NCBI GenBank assembly: GCA_964533495.1
Contig: CAZHJU010000011.1
Span: 20,240-84,239 of the forward strand
Reading direction: 5' to 3'
Source: Ga0077527 sp964533495
GTDB taxonomy: Bacteria > Pseudomonadota > Gammaproteobacteria > Burkholderiales > SG8-41
Length of the DNA: 64,000 nucleotides
Shown here: positions 17,571-26,094 of the stretch, piece after piece
How positions within the stretch are numbered: position 1 is the stretch's first letter
How the letters are laid out: every line of letters begins with the position of its first letter
Position numbers and translations under genes: made by a program
The notes under the pieces: generated by a model
Database searches by the model: none
Seen by the model: the letters and a program-made list of their open reading frames with translations, nothing else
Told to the model about the DNA's origin: nothing

Positions 17571-18818
17571 ATGAGCGCCGACACCCACAGCAGCGAATAC
17601 CTCGCCGGACAGATCCTGCCGGCGGTGCGGCGCGGCGAGATGGTGATCCTCGTCGACAGCGAGGACCGCGAGAACGAGGGCGACCTCTGTGTCGCCGCCG
17701 AGCGCGCGACGCCCGGGGCGATCAACTTCATGGCCTCGGAGGCCCGCGGCCTGGTGTCGCTGGCGCTGACCGAGGACCGGCTGCGCACGCTGGGCCTCTC
17801 GCTGATCACCGACGACTCCGGTAACCAGACCCGCTTCGGCACCGCCTTCGCCACGCCGATCGACGCGCGCGAGGGCGTGGGCTCGGGCATGTCCGCGCAG
17901 GACCGCGCGCGCACCATCGCGGCGGCCATTGCCGACAACGCCAAGCCGGCCGACCTGATCCGCCCCGGCCGCCTGCAGACGCTGCGCGCCGTCGATGGCG
18001 GCGTGCTCGCGCGCCGCGGCCACACCGAGGCGGCGGTGGACCTCGCGCGGCTGGCGGGGCTGAAGCCCGCCGGCGTGATCTGCGAGATCATGAACCCCGA
18101 CGGCACGATGGCGCGCATGCCGCAGCTCGAGGCCTTCGCGCAAAAGCACGGCATCCGCATCCTGAAGATCAGCGACCTCGTGGCCTACCGGCAGAACGAG
18201 CGCGACATCCGGCGCAAGGCCGAGACCGTGCTGCCGACCAGCAAGGCTGGCGAATTCAGGATGATTGTCTACGCCGACGGCCTCGAATCCAGCCTGTTCG
18301 TCGCGCTGGTCAAGGGCGAAGTGGGTGGAGAGCCGGTGTTGGTGCGCCTGCACTCGCAGTGCCTGACCGGCGACGTCTTCGGTTCCGAGCGCTGCGACTG
18401 CGGCGAACAGCTCGACGCGGCGCTGGGCCTGATCGAAAAGGCCGGCCGCGGCGTGCTGGTCTACATGTTCGACGAGGGCCGCGGCATCGGCCTGCTGAAC
18501 AAGATCCGCGCCTACGCGCTGCAGGACCAGGGCCACGACACCGTCGAAGCCAACCACGCGCTGGGCTTTGCCGCCGACATGCGCGACTACAGCGCCGGCG
18601 CGCACATCCTCTCCGACCTCGGCGCGCGCCGCGTGCGCCTGATGACCAACAACCCCGACAAGGTCGCGGCGCTCGCCGACTACGGCCTGGAGGTGGTGGA
18701 GCGCGTCGCGGTGGAAGTGCCGCCGCGCAAGGCCAACGAGAGTTACCTTGCCACCAAGCGCAGCAAGTTCGGGCATCTGCTGTCGATGGTGGGTGGGGCG
18801 CCGGAAGATAAGAAGTAG
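17571..18818 (+). CDS. ribBA: Bifunctional 3,4-dihydroxy-2-butanone-4-phosphate synthase / GTP cyclohydrolase II
   Basis: This 415-residue fusion supplies both branches of riboflavin synthesis. The N-terminal RibB domain (1-205) contains EDRENEGDL and HTEAAVDLARLAGLKPAG, with the metal ligands. The C-terminal RibA domain has the zinc site CLTGDVFGSERCDCGEQL and the catalytic DEGRGIGLLNK, with an intact C-terminal block (RRVRLMTNNPDKVAAL). Both halves look active, unlike many proteobacterial RibBAs with a dead half. I see no FMN riboswitch in the 54 bp upstream, which hold repeat copy C. Confidence 0.95.
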   Translation: MSADTHSSEYLAGQILPAVRRGEMVILVDSEDRENEGDLCVAAERATPGAINFMASEARGLVSLALTEDRLRTLGLSLITDDSGNQTRFGTAFATPIDAREGVGSGMSAQDRARTIAAAIADNAKPADLIRPGRLQTLRAVDGGVLARRGHTEAAVDLARLAGLKPAGVICEIMNPDGTMARMPQLEAFAQKHGIRILKISDLVAYRQNERDIRRKAETVLPTSKAGEFRMIVYADGLESSLFVALVKGEVGGEPVLVRLHSQCLTGDVFGSERCDCGEQLDAALGLIEKAGRGVLVYMFDEGRGIGLLNKIRAYALQDQGHDTVEANHALGFAADMRDYSAGAHILSDLGARRVRLMTNNPDKVAALADYGLEVVERVAVEVPPRKANESYLATKRSKFGHLLSMVGGAPEDKK

Positions 18819-18860
18819 GACTGGTCGACTGGGCCTGAGGCCCACAAGCAACGCGACAGA

Positions 18861-18874
18861 TTACGGGGTGAGCT
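18861..18874 (+). repeat. Direct repeat, left end of the hicAB islet
   Basis: TTACGGGGTGAGCT matches TTACGGGGTGAACT at 20200-20213 at 13 of 14 positions. The pair brackets the lower-GC segment with the truncated gene and hicBA. A third, shorter match (TTACGGGGT) lies inside hicB near 19886, which weakens the case for true boundaries. Confidence 0.35.
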
Positions 18875-18928
18875 CATGAAATTCGATGCTACTGCACAAG
18901 CGTACAAAAGAAATCGACCCCTTACCTT

Positions 18929-19429
18929 CTACGGTAACGAGTGAATGACATCGGGTAGATCCAGTAGACGATTCACTACGATCGTGCCATGAACGCTAGC
19001 GTGCTTTCGAACATGGGGAGCCATGTAGCGATCAGCTCGGAACACTCGAACGTAGGGGGCGTACATGGCATGCACTGCGTCCAAGAAGTCGCTGTTTTCC
19101 GGCTGTCGAGGTTTTTTCCCGGATACCGAGTCCCAGAGCGCTGAATAGAGCACTTTGAGTGCGAGTGTCAGGCTGGGGCAATACCGCTCGACTAGCTTAC
19201 TGTCGTCGGTAACTGCGCCTGGAAGTGACAGGCTGGTTGCCAGACGGTTGGGAATATTTACCAGTGAGTGTTGGAGGGAAGTGTGCCATCCACTTGGTGT
19301 GAAGAGATTCCTATCGGAGGAGACGCCGACCTGATCCATCGTCGCCGCAAGGGCTAATGTCTCGGTGGATAGGGTGCGCATACGCGAGCATATGTCCTGA
19401 GGAAAAAATACTGGGATCAGGTCTTGCAA
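18929..19429 (-). pseudogene. Hypothetical protein, probably 5'-truncated (lower GC)
   Basis: The open frame of 166 residues has no ATG start near its 5' end. It begins at a TTG (19429) five codons after an in-frame TAA, right next to the AT-rich remnant copy J. Base composition and codon use are distinctly less GC-rich than the flanking ribBA and hicB genes. The C-terminal part (residues 105-166) has spaced acidic residues and a FRADRYMAPHVRK segment, somewhat like C-termini of PIN-like nucleases. That resemblance is weak and I do not assign a function. It looks like the 3' remnant of a larger acquired gene. Confidence 0.45.
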
Positions 19430-19432
19430 TCT

Positions 19433-19467
19433 AACATTTGATTATTCAGGAGTAGATTTTTTAAAAG
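19433..19467 (+). repeat. AT-rich dispersed element, degenerate copy J
   Basis: AACATTTGATTATT, 8 nt, then AGATTTTTTAAAA. Partial match to the consensus, lying between hicB and the truncated gene. Confidence 0.35.
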
Positions 19468-19482
19468 CGACTACTCCGGTTC

Positions 19483-19911
19483 TCAACTCACCGCAATCTC
19501 CGCTCGTAGGCCCAAGGCAGCAAGGGCTCGCTCAAGAGCAGCCACCTTGGTCTGATGATGAGGATCGAGCATGCGCCGCGCCTCCTTCTCATGAATCTGC
19601 ATGCGCCGCGCCAATTCGGATTTCGATACGCCCTGTTCGCGCATGGAGAGATATACCGCAGCCTTCAGCGCCGTGGTCACCGGGCTTGAAACCATGCGTT
19701 CCCTGCTTTTCGCGCGGGACGGTGCAGGGATATCAAGTGCATCCTCGATACGTGCCTCAATTGCGGCTTGCAGGGCGCCTTCGGCTTCGGACAAAGCTTC
19801 TTCAATGCTGTCACCCTGGGTGATCGCTTCGGGAATATCCCGGAAGGTCACGACGTAGCCGCCGTCCTTGCGGTCGCGGGTGAGTTTTACGGGGTAGATG
19901 AATTGCAGCAT
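19483..19911 (-). CDS. hicB: HicB family antitoxin
   Basis: This 142-residue antitoxin has the N-terminal HicB partial RNase H fold (YPVKLTRDRKDGGYVVTFRDIPEAITQGDSIEEALSEAEGAL) and a C-terminal helix-turn-helix (SKSELARRMQIHEKEARRML), so it can both neutralise HicA and repress the operon. It lies 10 nt downstream of hicA on the same strand. The likely operator is the palindrome at 20166-20185. Confidence 0.93.
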   Translation of the reverse strand: MLQFIYPVKLTRDRKDGGYVVTFRDIPEAITQGDSIEEALSEAEGALQAAIEARIEDALDIPAPSRAKSRERMVSSPVTTALKAAVYLSMREQGVSKSELARRMQIHEKEARRMLDPHHQTKVAALERALAALGLRAEIAVS

Positions 19912-19921
19912 GGCCAGCTCC

Positions 19922-20137
19922 TTAGCGAAGATCCTGCTCGGTCAGCCCGATTTGCTTGAGCATCGCGTAATACGTTCCGGTTTTCAGTTCGTCCTTGGGG
20001 TTGCGAACCACTGTCCGCCGGTCTCCAAGGATCAGCACGCCGTGAGAACCTTTGCCGCGGTCGGCACGCCATTCGCAGGCAAGGTCAGCTGCCTTTGCGT
20101 ACTTTTGCACTTTGCGAATGAACTCGTTACCCCGCAT
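19922..20137 (-). CDS. hicA: HicA family mRNA interferase toxin
   Basis: This 71-residue toxin has a double-stranded-RNA-binding-like fold. The catalytic motif GKGSHGVLI carries the active-site His, and KTGTYYAMLKQIGLT closes the fold. HicA cleaves mRNA until bound by HicB. It is the first gene of hicAB, in the usual order. The length is normal and no key residue is missing, so the toxin is probably functional. Confidence 0.92.
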   Translation of the reverse strand: MRGNEFIRKVQKYAKAADLACEWRADRGKGSHGVLILGDRRTVVRNPKDELKTGTYYAMLKQIGLTEQDLR

Positions 20138-20165
20138 CGGAGGACTCCGGATTCAGCTTGGCATT

Positions 20166-20185
20166 ATCGGACAATTTTGTCCGAT
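20166..20185. promoter_or_regulatory. Palindromic operator candidate upstream of hicA
   Basis: ATCGGACAA TT TTGTCCGAT: 9-bp perfect arms with a 2-nt centre, 28 nt upstream of the hicA start. The position and symmetry are what is expected for autorepression by a dimeric HicB. Confidence 0.6.
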
Positions 20186-20199
20186 TTTCAAGGAAGGCG

Positions 20200-20213
20200 T
20201 TACGGGGTGAACT
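20200..20213 (+). repeat. Direct repeat, right end of the hicAB islet
   Basis: Partner of 18861-18874 (13/14 identical). Confidence 0.35.
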
Positions 20214-20215
20214 GG

Positions 20216-20395
20216 CTACTTCTTCGTACGTTTTTGCTCGAACAGACTGGAGTGTTGCGCGGGCTTCTTGCCCTGTGGCACCAGCTTTCTGATCTGTCGC
20301 AATTGCGCCGCGCTCAGCGGACCGTCGTCCATCGGATATTGCGGCGTTGTATCGGGCGTCGATTCAGGTGACATGGTGGTTGAATGAATGGTCAT
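20216..20395 (-). CDS. Small hypothetical protein (59 residues)
   Basis: The frame from ATG 20395 to TAG encodes a Pro/Ser/Thr-rich N-terminus (STTMSPESTPDTTPQYP), then DDGPLSAAQLRQIRKLVP and a basic tail (SSLFEQKRTKK). AAAAGGA lies 7 nt before the ATG. GC content resembles the core genome. It has no signal peptide or membrane segment, and I recognise no family. It follows the aspartic-protease gene on the same strand, with repeat copy D between. Confidence 0.5.
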   Translation of the reverse strand: MTIHSTTMSPESTPDTTPQYPMDDGPLSAAQLRQIRKLVPQGKKPAQHSSLFEQKRTKK

Positions 20396-20420
20396 GAGGA
20401 TTCCTTTTCGCGGATACGTA

Positions 20421-20450
20421 TTAAGTATTTGTTTTTATTGATATTTTTAA
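20421..20450 (+). repeat. AT-rich dispersed element, copy D
   Basis: TTAAGTATTTGTTTTTAT then TGATATTTTTAA. It ends 5 nt from the stop codon of the protease gene (20456-20458, minus strand). Confidence 0.65.
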
Positions 20451-20455
20451 GACAG

Positions 20456-21118
20456 TCAAAACCGCCGAATCAACGTCAAGGCCTGCCCATCCCGCTTCAT
20501 TTCCGTCCGGTTCAGAAAACTCATCCCCAGCAGCGCGACCTTCAGTCCATCGCCTTCGAGTACGACAGCCTCTACAGCATGAAGCGTGATGTCACCGACT
20601 TTCACGGTATCGAGCGTGACGCGATAGGCTACAGCCTTGCCGTTGGCGGTCTGTGTGTAGCCGCGCTGGCCGTTGAGATAATTGATGCCGAGCCGGCGTG
20701 CATCGGCGCTGGGCAGTGCAATGGAGGTGGCGCCGGTGTCGACGAGGAACTGCACCGTGCCGCCATTGACCTGGCCCACGGTCATGTAGTGGCCACGTTC
20801 GTCGGCAGCCAGCGTGACCGAGGCACCGCTGTTGCCGGCGGACAGGCCTGCGCCGCCGATGCGCATGCCCGAACCCAATGCAAGATTGAGGCGTTTGCCG
20901 CGGAATTCGATGACGGCGCCTTTGCTGTCGGCGCTGATCAGCTTGACGCCTTCGGGCGAGGTCTGCCCGGCGGACAACATGCGCGGCCTGCCGCCGTCGA
21001 TGACCAGCTGGGCCTTGCCGCCGAACAGGGCGGTGACGGCGATGTCGGCGGCAGTGGCGGGGATGGCGACGAACAGCCACAGCGCGGTGATCCATGCAGT
21101 AGTATTGCCGTACCGCAT
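20456..21118 (-). CDS. Exported retropepsin-like aspartic protease (clan AA)
   Basis: This 220-residue protein has an N-terminal signal or anchor (NTTAWITALWLFVAIPATA). A retropepsin domain follows in the C-terminal half: GHYMTVGQVNGGTVQFLVDTGATSIALP with the catalytic VDTGAT, and the hydrophobic-hydrophobic-Gly block VALLGMSFLN. It resembles the TIGR02281 family of single-domain periplasmic proteases, which would act as a dimer. Start ATG 21118 is preferred for its signal peptide; ATG 21145 overlaps the divergent gene. The two genes face away from each other with only about 25 bp between starts. Confidence 0.8.
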   Translation of the reverse strand: MRYGNTTAWITALWLFVAIPATAADIAVTALFGGKAQLVIDGGRPRMLSAGQTSPEGVKLISADSKGAVIEFRGKRLNLALGSGMRIGGAGLSAGNSGASVTLAADERGHYMTVGQVNGGTVQFLVDTGATSIALPSADARRLGINYLNGQRGYTQTANGKAVAYRVTLDTVKVGDITLHAVEAVVLEGDGLKVALLGMSFLNRTEMKRDGQALTLIRRF

Positions 21119-21143
21119 TGCCCGCCGTTCATCGAGTGCCTGC

Positions 21144-21860
21144 ATGAAACCCGTCGCCATATTTCGCCATGTCCCGACTGAAGGTCCGGCGTATTTTGCC
21201 ACGGTCCTCGAGCGCAGGAAGATTCCGTACGGGCTGGTGAAAATCGACGCCGGCGATCCGGTGCCGGCCGACGCTTCGGCCTATGCGGGACTCTGCTTCA
21301 TGGGCGGGCCGATGAGCGTCAACGACGATCTGCCGTGGATTGCGCAGGAGCTGGCATTGATCCGCGACGCGGTGGCACGCGGCGTGCCGGTGCTGGGCCA
21401 CTGCCTCGGCGGGCAGTTGATGGCGAAGGCGCTGGGCGCGCCGGTCACGCGCAATCCGGTCAGGGAGATCGGCTGGGGCGAGGTCCGCGTGCTCGACCAT
21501 CCGGAGGCACGGCGCTGGCTGGGCGCTGACTTGCGCGAGTTTCTGTCCTTCCACTGGCACGGCGAAACCTTCGCTATTCCCGAAGGCGCGACGCGGCTGC
21601 TGGAAAGCCCGTGGTGCGCCAACCAGGCCTATGTGCTGGACGGCCGCCATGTCGGCATGCAGTGCCATGTCGAAATGACGCCGGAACTGATCCGCGCCTG
21701 GTGCCGCGACTGGGGCAGGGAGGTCGAGGCGCTCGCGGCGCGGGTGCCCTCGGTGCAGACGCCGGCCGGGATGGAAGAGGGCATCGAAGAGAAGGTGCGC
21801 GCGCTGCATGCGGTGGCGGACCGGATCTACGACCGCTGGATCGGGAACCTCGCAATCTGA
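21144..21860 (+). CDS. Class I glutamine amidotransferase-like protein
   Basis: A 238-residue stand-alone GATase1 domain. The nucleophile elbow is GHCLGGQLMAKALG (Cys87), and the C-terminal His/Glu pair is in MQCHVEMTPE. Segments like LCFMGGPMSVNDDLPW and SFHWHGETFAIP are usual for the GMP-synthase-like amidotransferases found alone in many Proteobacteria. The acceptor is unknown. The much longer frame upstream is antisense to the protease and is not used. Confidence 0.82.
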   Translation: MKPVAIFRHVPTEGPAYFATVLERRKIPYGLVKIDAGDPVPADASAYAGLCFMGGPMSVNDDLPWIAQELALIRDAVARGVPVLGHCLGGQLMAKALGAPVTRNPVREIGWGEVRVLDHPEARRWLGADLREFLSFHWHGETFAIPEGATRLLESPWCANQAYVLDGRHVGMQCHVEMTPELIRAWCRDWGREVEALAARVPSVQTPAGMEEGIEEKVRALHAVADRIYDRWIGNLAI

Positions 21861-21863
21861 GAT

Positions 21864-23201
21864 TCAGGCGAGCAGCGTCCACGCCGCGCCGGCCACGGCG
21901 CAGGCGCCGATCACCGGCATGATGCCGGCCTTGTAACGCCACAGCGCGAGCAGGGCGGCGAGGCCGATCACGGCCGAGGGCCAGTCGAAGCGGCCCGACA
22001 GGCCCTCCGGCCACAGCACGTGGTACGCGAAAAACACCGCGAGGTTCAGGATCACGCCGACCACGGCGGCGGTGATGCCGGTCAGCGGCGCGGTGAAGTG
22101 CAGCTCGCCGTGCGTGGTCTCGACCAGCGGGCCGCCGAGCAGGATGAAGACGAAACTCGGCAGGAAGGTGAAGAAGGTCACCACGGTCGCCGCCAGCGCG
22201 GCTGCGGCGAACAGGTGCTCGCCGCCGAGATACTGCGTGGTCCAGCCGCCGACGAAGCCGACGAAGGCGACCACCATGATCAGCGGGCCCGGCGTGGTTT
22301 CGCCGAGCGCGAGGCCGTCGATCATCTGCAGCGGCGTCAGCCATTGGTAGTGCTCGACCGCCGCCTGCCAGACGTAGGGCAGCACGGCGTAGGCGCCGCC
22401 GAAGGTCAGCAGCGCCGCCTTGGTGAAGAACCAGCCCATTTGCGCGAGCGTGCCGTCCCAGCCGAACACCGCGGCGATCAGAGCCATGCCCGCCGCCCAC
22501 AGCGCAAGGCCGGCGGCGAGCACCTTCATGAAGTGCGGCCAGCTGTGGCGCGCGTGTTCCGGCGTCGGCGTGCCGTCGTCGATGATGGCGGGGCCGTAGC
22601 TCTTGTCGGCGGCGCCGTGGCCGCCGCCCATCGTGAACAGCTTGGGCCGCAGCCGGCCGCCGATCCAGCCGGCGATGCCGGCGGCAATGACGATCAGCGG
22701 AAAGGGCAGGCCCAGCGCGAACAGGCCGATGAAGGCCGCCGCGGCGAAGCCCCACAGCACGCCGTTTCTCAGCGCGCGGCTGCCGATGCGGAAAGCGGCG
22801 ACGACGACGATCGCGGTCACTGCGGGCTTGATGCCGTAGAGCACGCCGGCGATGGCGGGCACGTGGCCCCAGGCCAGGTAGATCCACGACAGCACGATCA
22901 GGATCAGCAGCGAGGGCAGCACGAACAGCGCGCCGGCAACGATGCCGCCCCAAGTGCGGTGCATCAGCCAGCCGATGTAGGTGGCAAGCTGCTGGGCCTC
23001 GGGGCCGGGCAGCACCATGCAATAGTTCAGCGCGTGCAGGAAGCGGTGTTCGGAAATCCAGCGCCGTTTCTCGACCAGCTCCTGGTGCATGATCGAAATC
23101 TGCCCGGCGGGGCCGCCGAAGCTGATGAAGCCGAGCTTGAGCCAGAAGCGGAGAGCTTCGGCGAAGGGGGCCGGTTGCTGATCGTGTCTGGCGTTGTCCA
23201 C
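21864..23201 (-). CDS. chrA: Chromate transporter ChrA (long-chain CHR family)
   Basis: A 445-residue membrane protein made of two homologous halves, each beginning with the CHR motif. Half 1 has FWLKLGFISFGGPAGQISIMHQELV and YCMVLPGPEAQQLATYIGW. Half 2 has FFTKAALLTFGGAYAVLPYV and DGLALGETTPGPLIMVVAFVGF. This antiparallel duplicated layout is that of ChrA chromate efflux proteins. No chrB regulator is adjacent, so real chromate resistance is not certain. It is convergent with the amidotransferase gene (3 bp apart). Confidence 0.9.
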   Translation of the reverse strand: MDNARHDQQPAPFAEALRFWLKLGFISFGGPAGQISIMHQELVEKRRWISEHRFLHALNYCMVLPGPEAQQLATYIGWLMHRTWGGIVAGALFVLPSLLILIVLSWIYLAWGHVPAIAGVLYGIKPAVTAIVVVAAFRIGSRALRNGVLWGFAAAAFIGLFALGLPFPLIVIAAGIAGWIGGRLRPKLFTMGGGHGAADKSYGPAIIDDGTPTPEHARHSWPHFMKVLAAGLALWAAGMALIAAVFGWDGTLAQMGWFFTKAALLTFGGAYAVLPYVWQAAVEHYQWLTPLQMIDGLALGETTPGPLIMVVAFVGFVGGWTTQYLGGEHLFAAAALAATVVTFFTFLPSFVFILLGGPLVETTHGELHFTAPLTGITAAVVGVILNLAVFFAYHVLWPEGLSGRFDWPSAVIGLAALLALWRYKAGIMPVIGACAVAGAAWTLLA

Positions 23202-23349
23202 TGGTCATCCCGTTATTGTGGATTCGTCACTTCGGCGAGAGCCGGGGCCGGGAGACAACGGTGCGACAGGTTGCCGCCGCACTGGATTCCGGCTCGCGCT
23301 TCGCCTGGCCGGAATGACGGTGGTGTCGGCGCAAACGGGCGGGCCGGGC

Positions 23350-23841
23350 TCAGTCGCGGAAGTTCTTGAACTGCAGCGGGAAGTCGGTGATGGATTTGCG
23401 GATCAGTGCGATGGCGTCCTGCAGCAGGTCCTTCTTGGCGCCGGAGACGCGCACGACGTCGCCCTGGATGCTGCCCTGGACCTTCATCTTGCTGTCCTTG
23501 ATCAGCTTGACGATCTTTTTCGCGAGTTCCTGCTCGATGCCCTCGCGCACGGTGACCGGCTGTTTCATCTTGTTGCCGCTGATGGCGGCGCCGTCGCCGA
23601 GCTTCAGGCAGCGGATGTCGACGCCGCGCTTGGCGAGCTTGGCGGTCAGCACGTCGCGCACTTGGCCGAGCTTGAAGTCGTCGTCAGCGAAGACGGTGAG
23701 GGTCTTTTCCTTCTCGTTGATCTCGACGCGGGCGTCGGAGCCCTTGAAATCGAAGCGGGTGGAGATCTCCTTGTTGGCTTGGTCGACGGCGTTGCGCACT
23801 TCGACCTGGTTGACCTCGGAGACGATGTCGAACGAGGGCAT
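23350..23841 (-). CDS. yajQ: YajQ family nucleotide-binding protein
   Basis: A 163-residue protein beginning MPSFDIVSEVNQVEVRNAVDQA, with FDFKGSDARVEINEKEKTLTV and the C-terminal KKDLLQDAIALIR. These are the conserved blocks of YajQ, a two-ferredoxin-fold protein that in some species binds cyclic di-GMP and affects transcription. It is monocistronic, with about 150 bp of non-coding sequence upstream of chrA's start side. Confidence 0.93.
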   Translation of the reverse strand: MPSFDIVSEVNQVEVRNAVDQANKEISTRFDFKGSDARVEINEKEKTLTVFADDDFKLGQVRDVLTAKLAKRGVDIRCLKLGDGAAISGNKMKQPVTVREGIEQELAKKIVKLIKDSKMKVQGSIQGDVVRVSGAKKDLLQDAIALIRKSITDFPLQFKNFRD

Positions 23842-23906
23842 GGCGTTACTCCCTTCTTGTCGTGCGGTGCAGGCCCGGATTATACGCCGGGGCGGGCGCC
23901 GGACCG

Positions 23907-24494
23907 TCAGCGGCCGCGGCGCGGGCCGAGACGGATGCCGTGCACTTCCAGCGGCAGGCCGGTGGCGTCGTCAAATTCGGCGGCGGCCTCGACCGCGCGG
24001 CGCGCCAGCGCCTCAGCGCCGAGTCCGGGCGTGTCGTAGAGCGCGTGCAGCGCGCCCATCGCGTAGGGGCTGCCGCTGCCGAAGGCGTAGTAGCGCGTGA
24101 ATTCCTGCACCGTGCGGTGCGCGACGACGCCGAAGATGCCGTGGCGGTTGGCGATCAGCGTGTCGAAGCGCGTCGATTCGAGCGGCTCGTCCTCGTGCGC
24201 GCCGGGCAGCAGGTGGTAGTCGCTTTTCAGCGCCGCGTGCAGCGCCTGCCAGGTGCGGAAGATGTCCAGCGGCGTGCCGAAGCGGGCGCGCGCCTTCGGC
24301 CGCGCGAAGTAGTCGCGCAGGATGGTCTTAAAGGTGGCGTTGCCGGTGAGCCCGAGCCAGGTGTCGCCGACCTGCAGCAGCTTGCCGTTGTTGGCGACGT
24401 AGTCGGCGGTTTCCTTGGCCGGACCCCACTTGGTCATGGTGTCCGCCGCGATGGCGGCGCGGCCGCCCTTGCGGACGACGACGATGGTGGTCAT
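23907..24494 (-). CDS. Betaproteobacterial proteasome homologue (BPH), Ntn hydrolase
   Basis: This 195-residue protein begins MTTIVVVRKGGRAAIAADTMTKWG, the beta-type proteasome N-terminus. Thr2 becomes the catalytic Thr1 after Met removal, followed by Asp in AADT and Lys in NNGKLLQVGD at the Asp17/Lys33 positions. YYAFGSGSPYAMGALHALYD matches the conserved GSGSxxA Ser region. It is neither HslV (shorter, with a hslU partner) nor an actinobacterial proteasome. It corresponds to the self-compartmentalising BPH family described from Betaproteobacteria, whose substrates are not established. ppnP and argG are upstream on the same strand. No ATPase partner is nearby. Confidence 0.85.
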   Translation of the reverse strand: MTTIVVVRKGGRAAIAADTMTKWGPAKETADYVANNGKLLQVGDTWLGLTGNATFKTILRDYFARPKARARFGTPLDIFRTWQALHAALKSDYHLLPGAHEDEPLESTRFDTLIANRHGIFGVVAHRTVQEFTRYYAFGSGSPYAMGALHALYDTPGLGAEALARRAVEAAAEFDDATGLPLEVHGIRLGPRRGR

Positions 24495-24509
24495 GCGGGG
24501 CGCTTCGGG

Positions 24510-24818
24510 TCAGCCGAAATGGCAGACGTAGTGCAGCGGCTCGGCGGGCTCGATGTCGAAGCCCGATTTGCCGGGCACGTCGAAGCTGTCGCCGGCCTTG
24601 AGCGGACGCCAGTCGCCGCCCGCGGGCCGCCAGCGGCCGCTGCCGGCGACGATTTCCATGCGCTCGGGGGCGTCGGTGTTGAAGGTCAGCGTCGAGGGCA
24701 GGATCACGCCGACCGATTTGCGGCTGCCGTCCGCGAGCTGCAGGTTGTGGCTGACGCACTTGCCGTCGAAATAGACGTTGGCTTTCTTGACGACGGACAC
24801 GTTGTCGAACTGGGACAT
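24510..24818 (-). CDS. ppnP: Pyrimidine/purine nucleoside phosphorylase PpnP (DUF1255)
   Basis: A 102-residue single cupin domain. Family blocks include VSVVKKANVYFDGKCVSHN, GVILPSTLTFNTDAPERMEIV, FDVPGKSGFDIE and the C-terminal HYVCHFG. PpnP phosphorolyses several nucleosides. It is 15 nt upstream of the BPH gene and about 20 nt downstream of argG, so the three probably share a transcript. Confidence 0.93.
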   Translation of the reverse strand: MSQFDNVSVVKKANVYFDGKCVSHNLQLADGSRKSVGVILPSTLTFNTDAPERMEIVAGSGRWRPAGGDWRPLKAGDSFDVPGKSGFDIEPAEPLHYVCHFG

Positions 24819-24836
24819 CGGGGGCTCCGGTGGAGG

Positions 24837-26066
<1,230 letters not shown>

Positions 26067-26094
26067 GATTTGACGGGATGATACGGGATGGTGA

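Noticed and set aside
19880..19900. Third TTACGGGGT copy as an attachment site
   Set aside because: It lies inside the hicB start region, matches over only nine bases and is likely coincidental.
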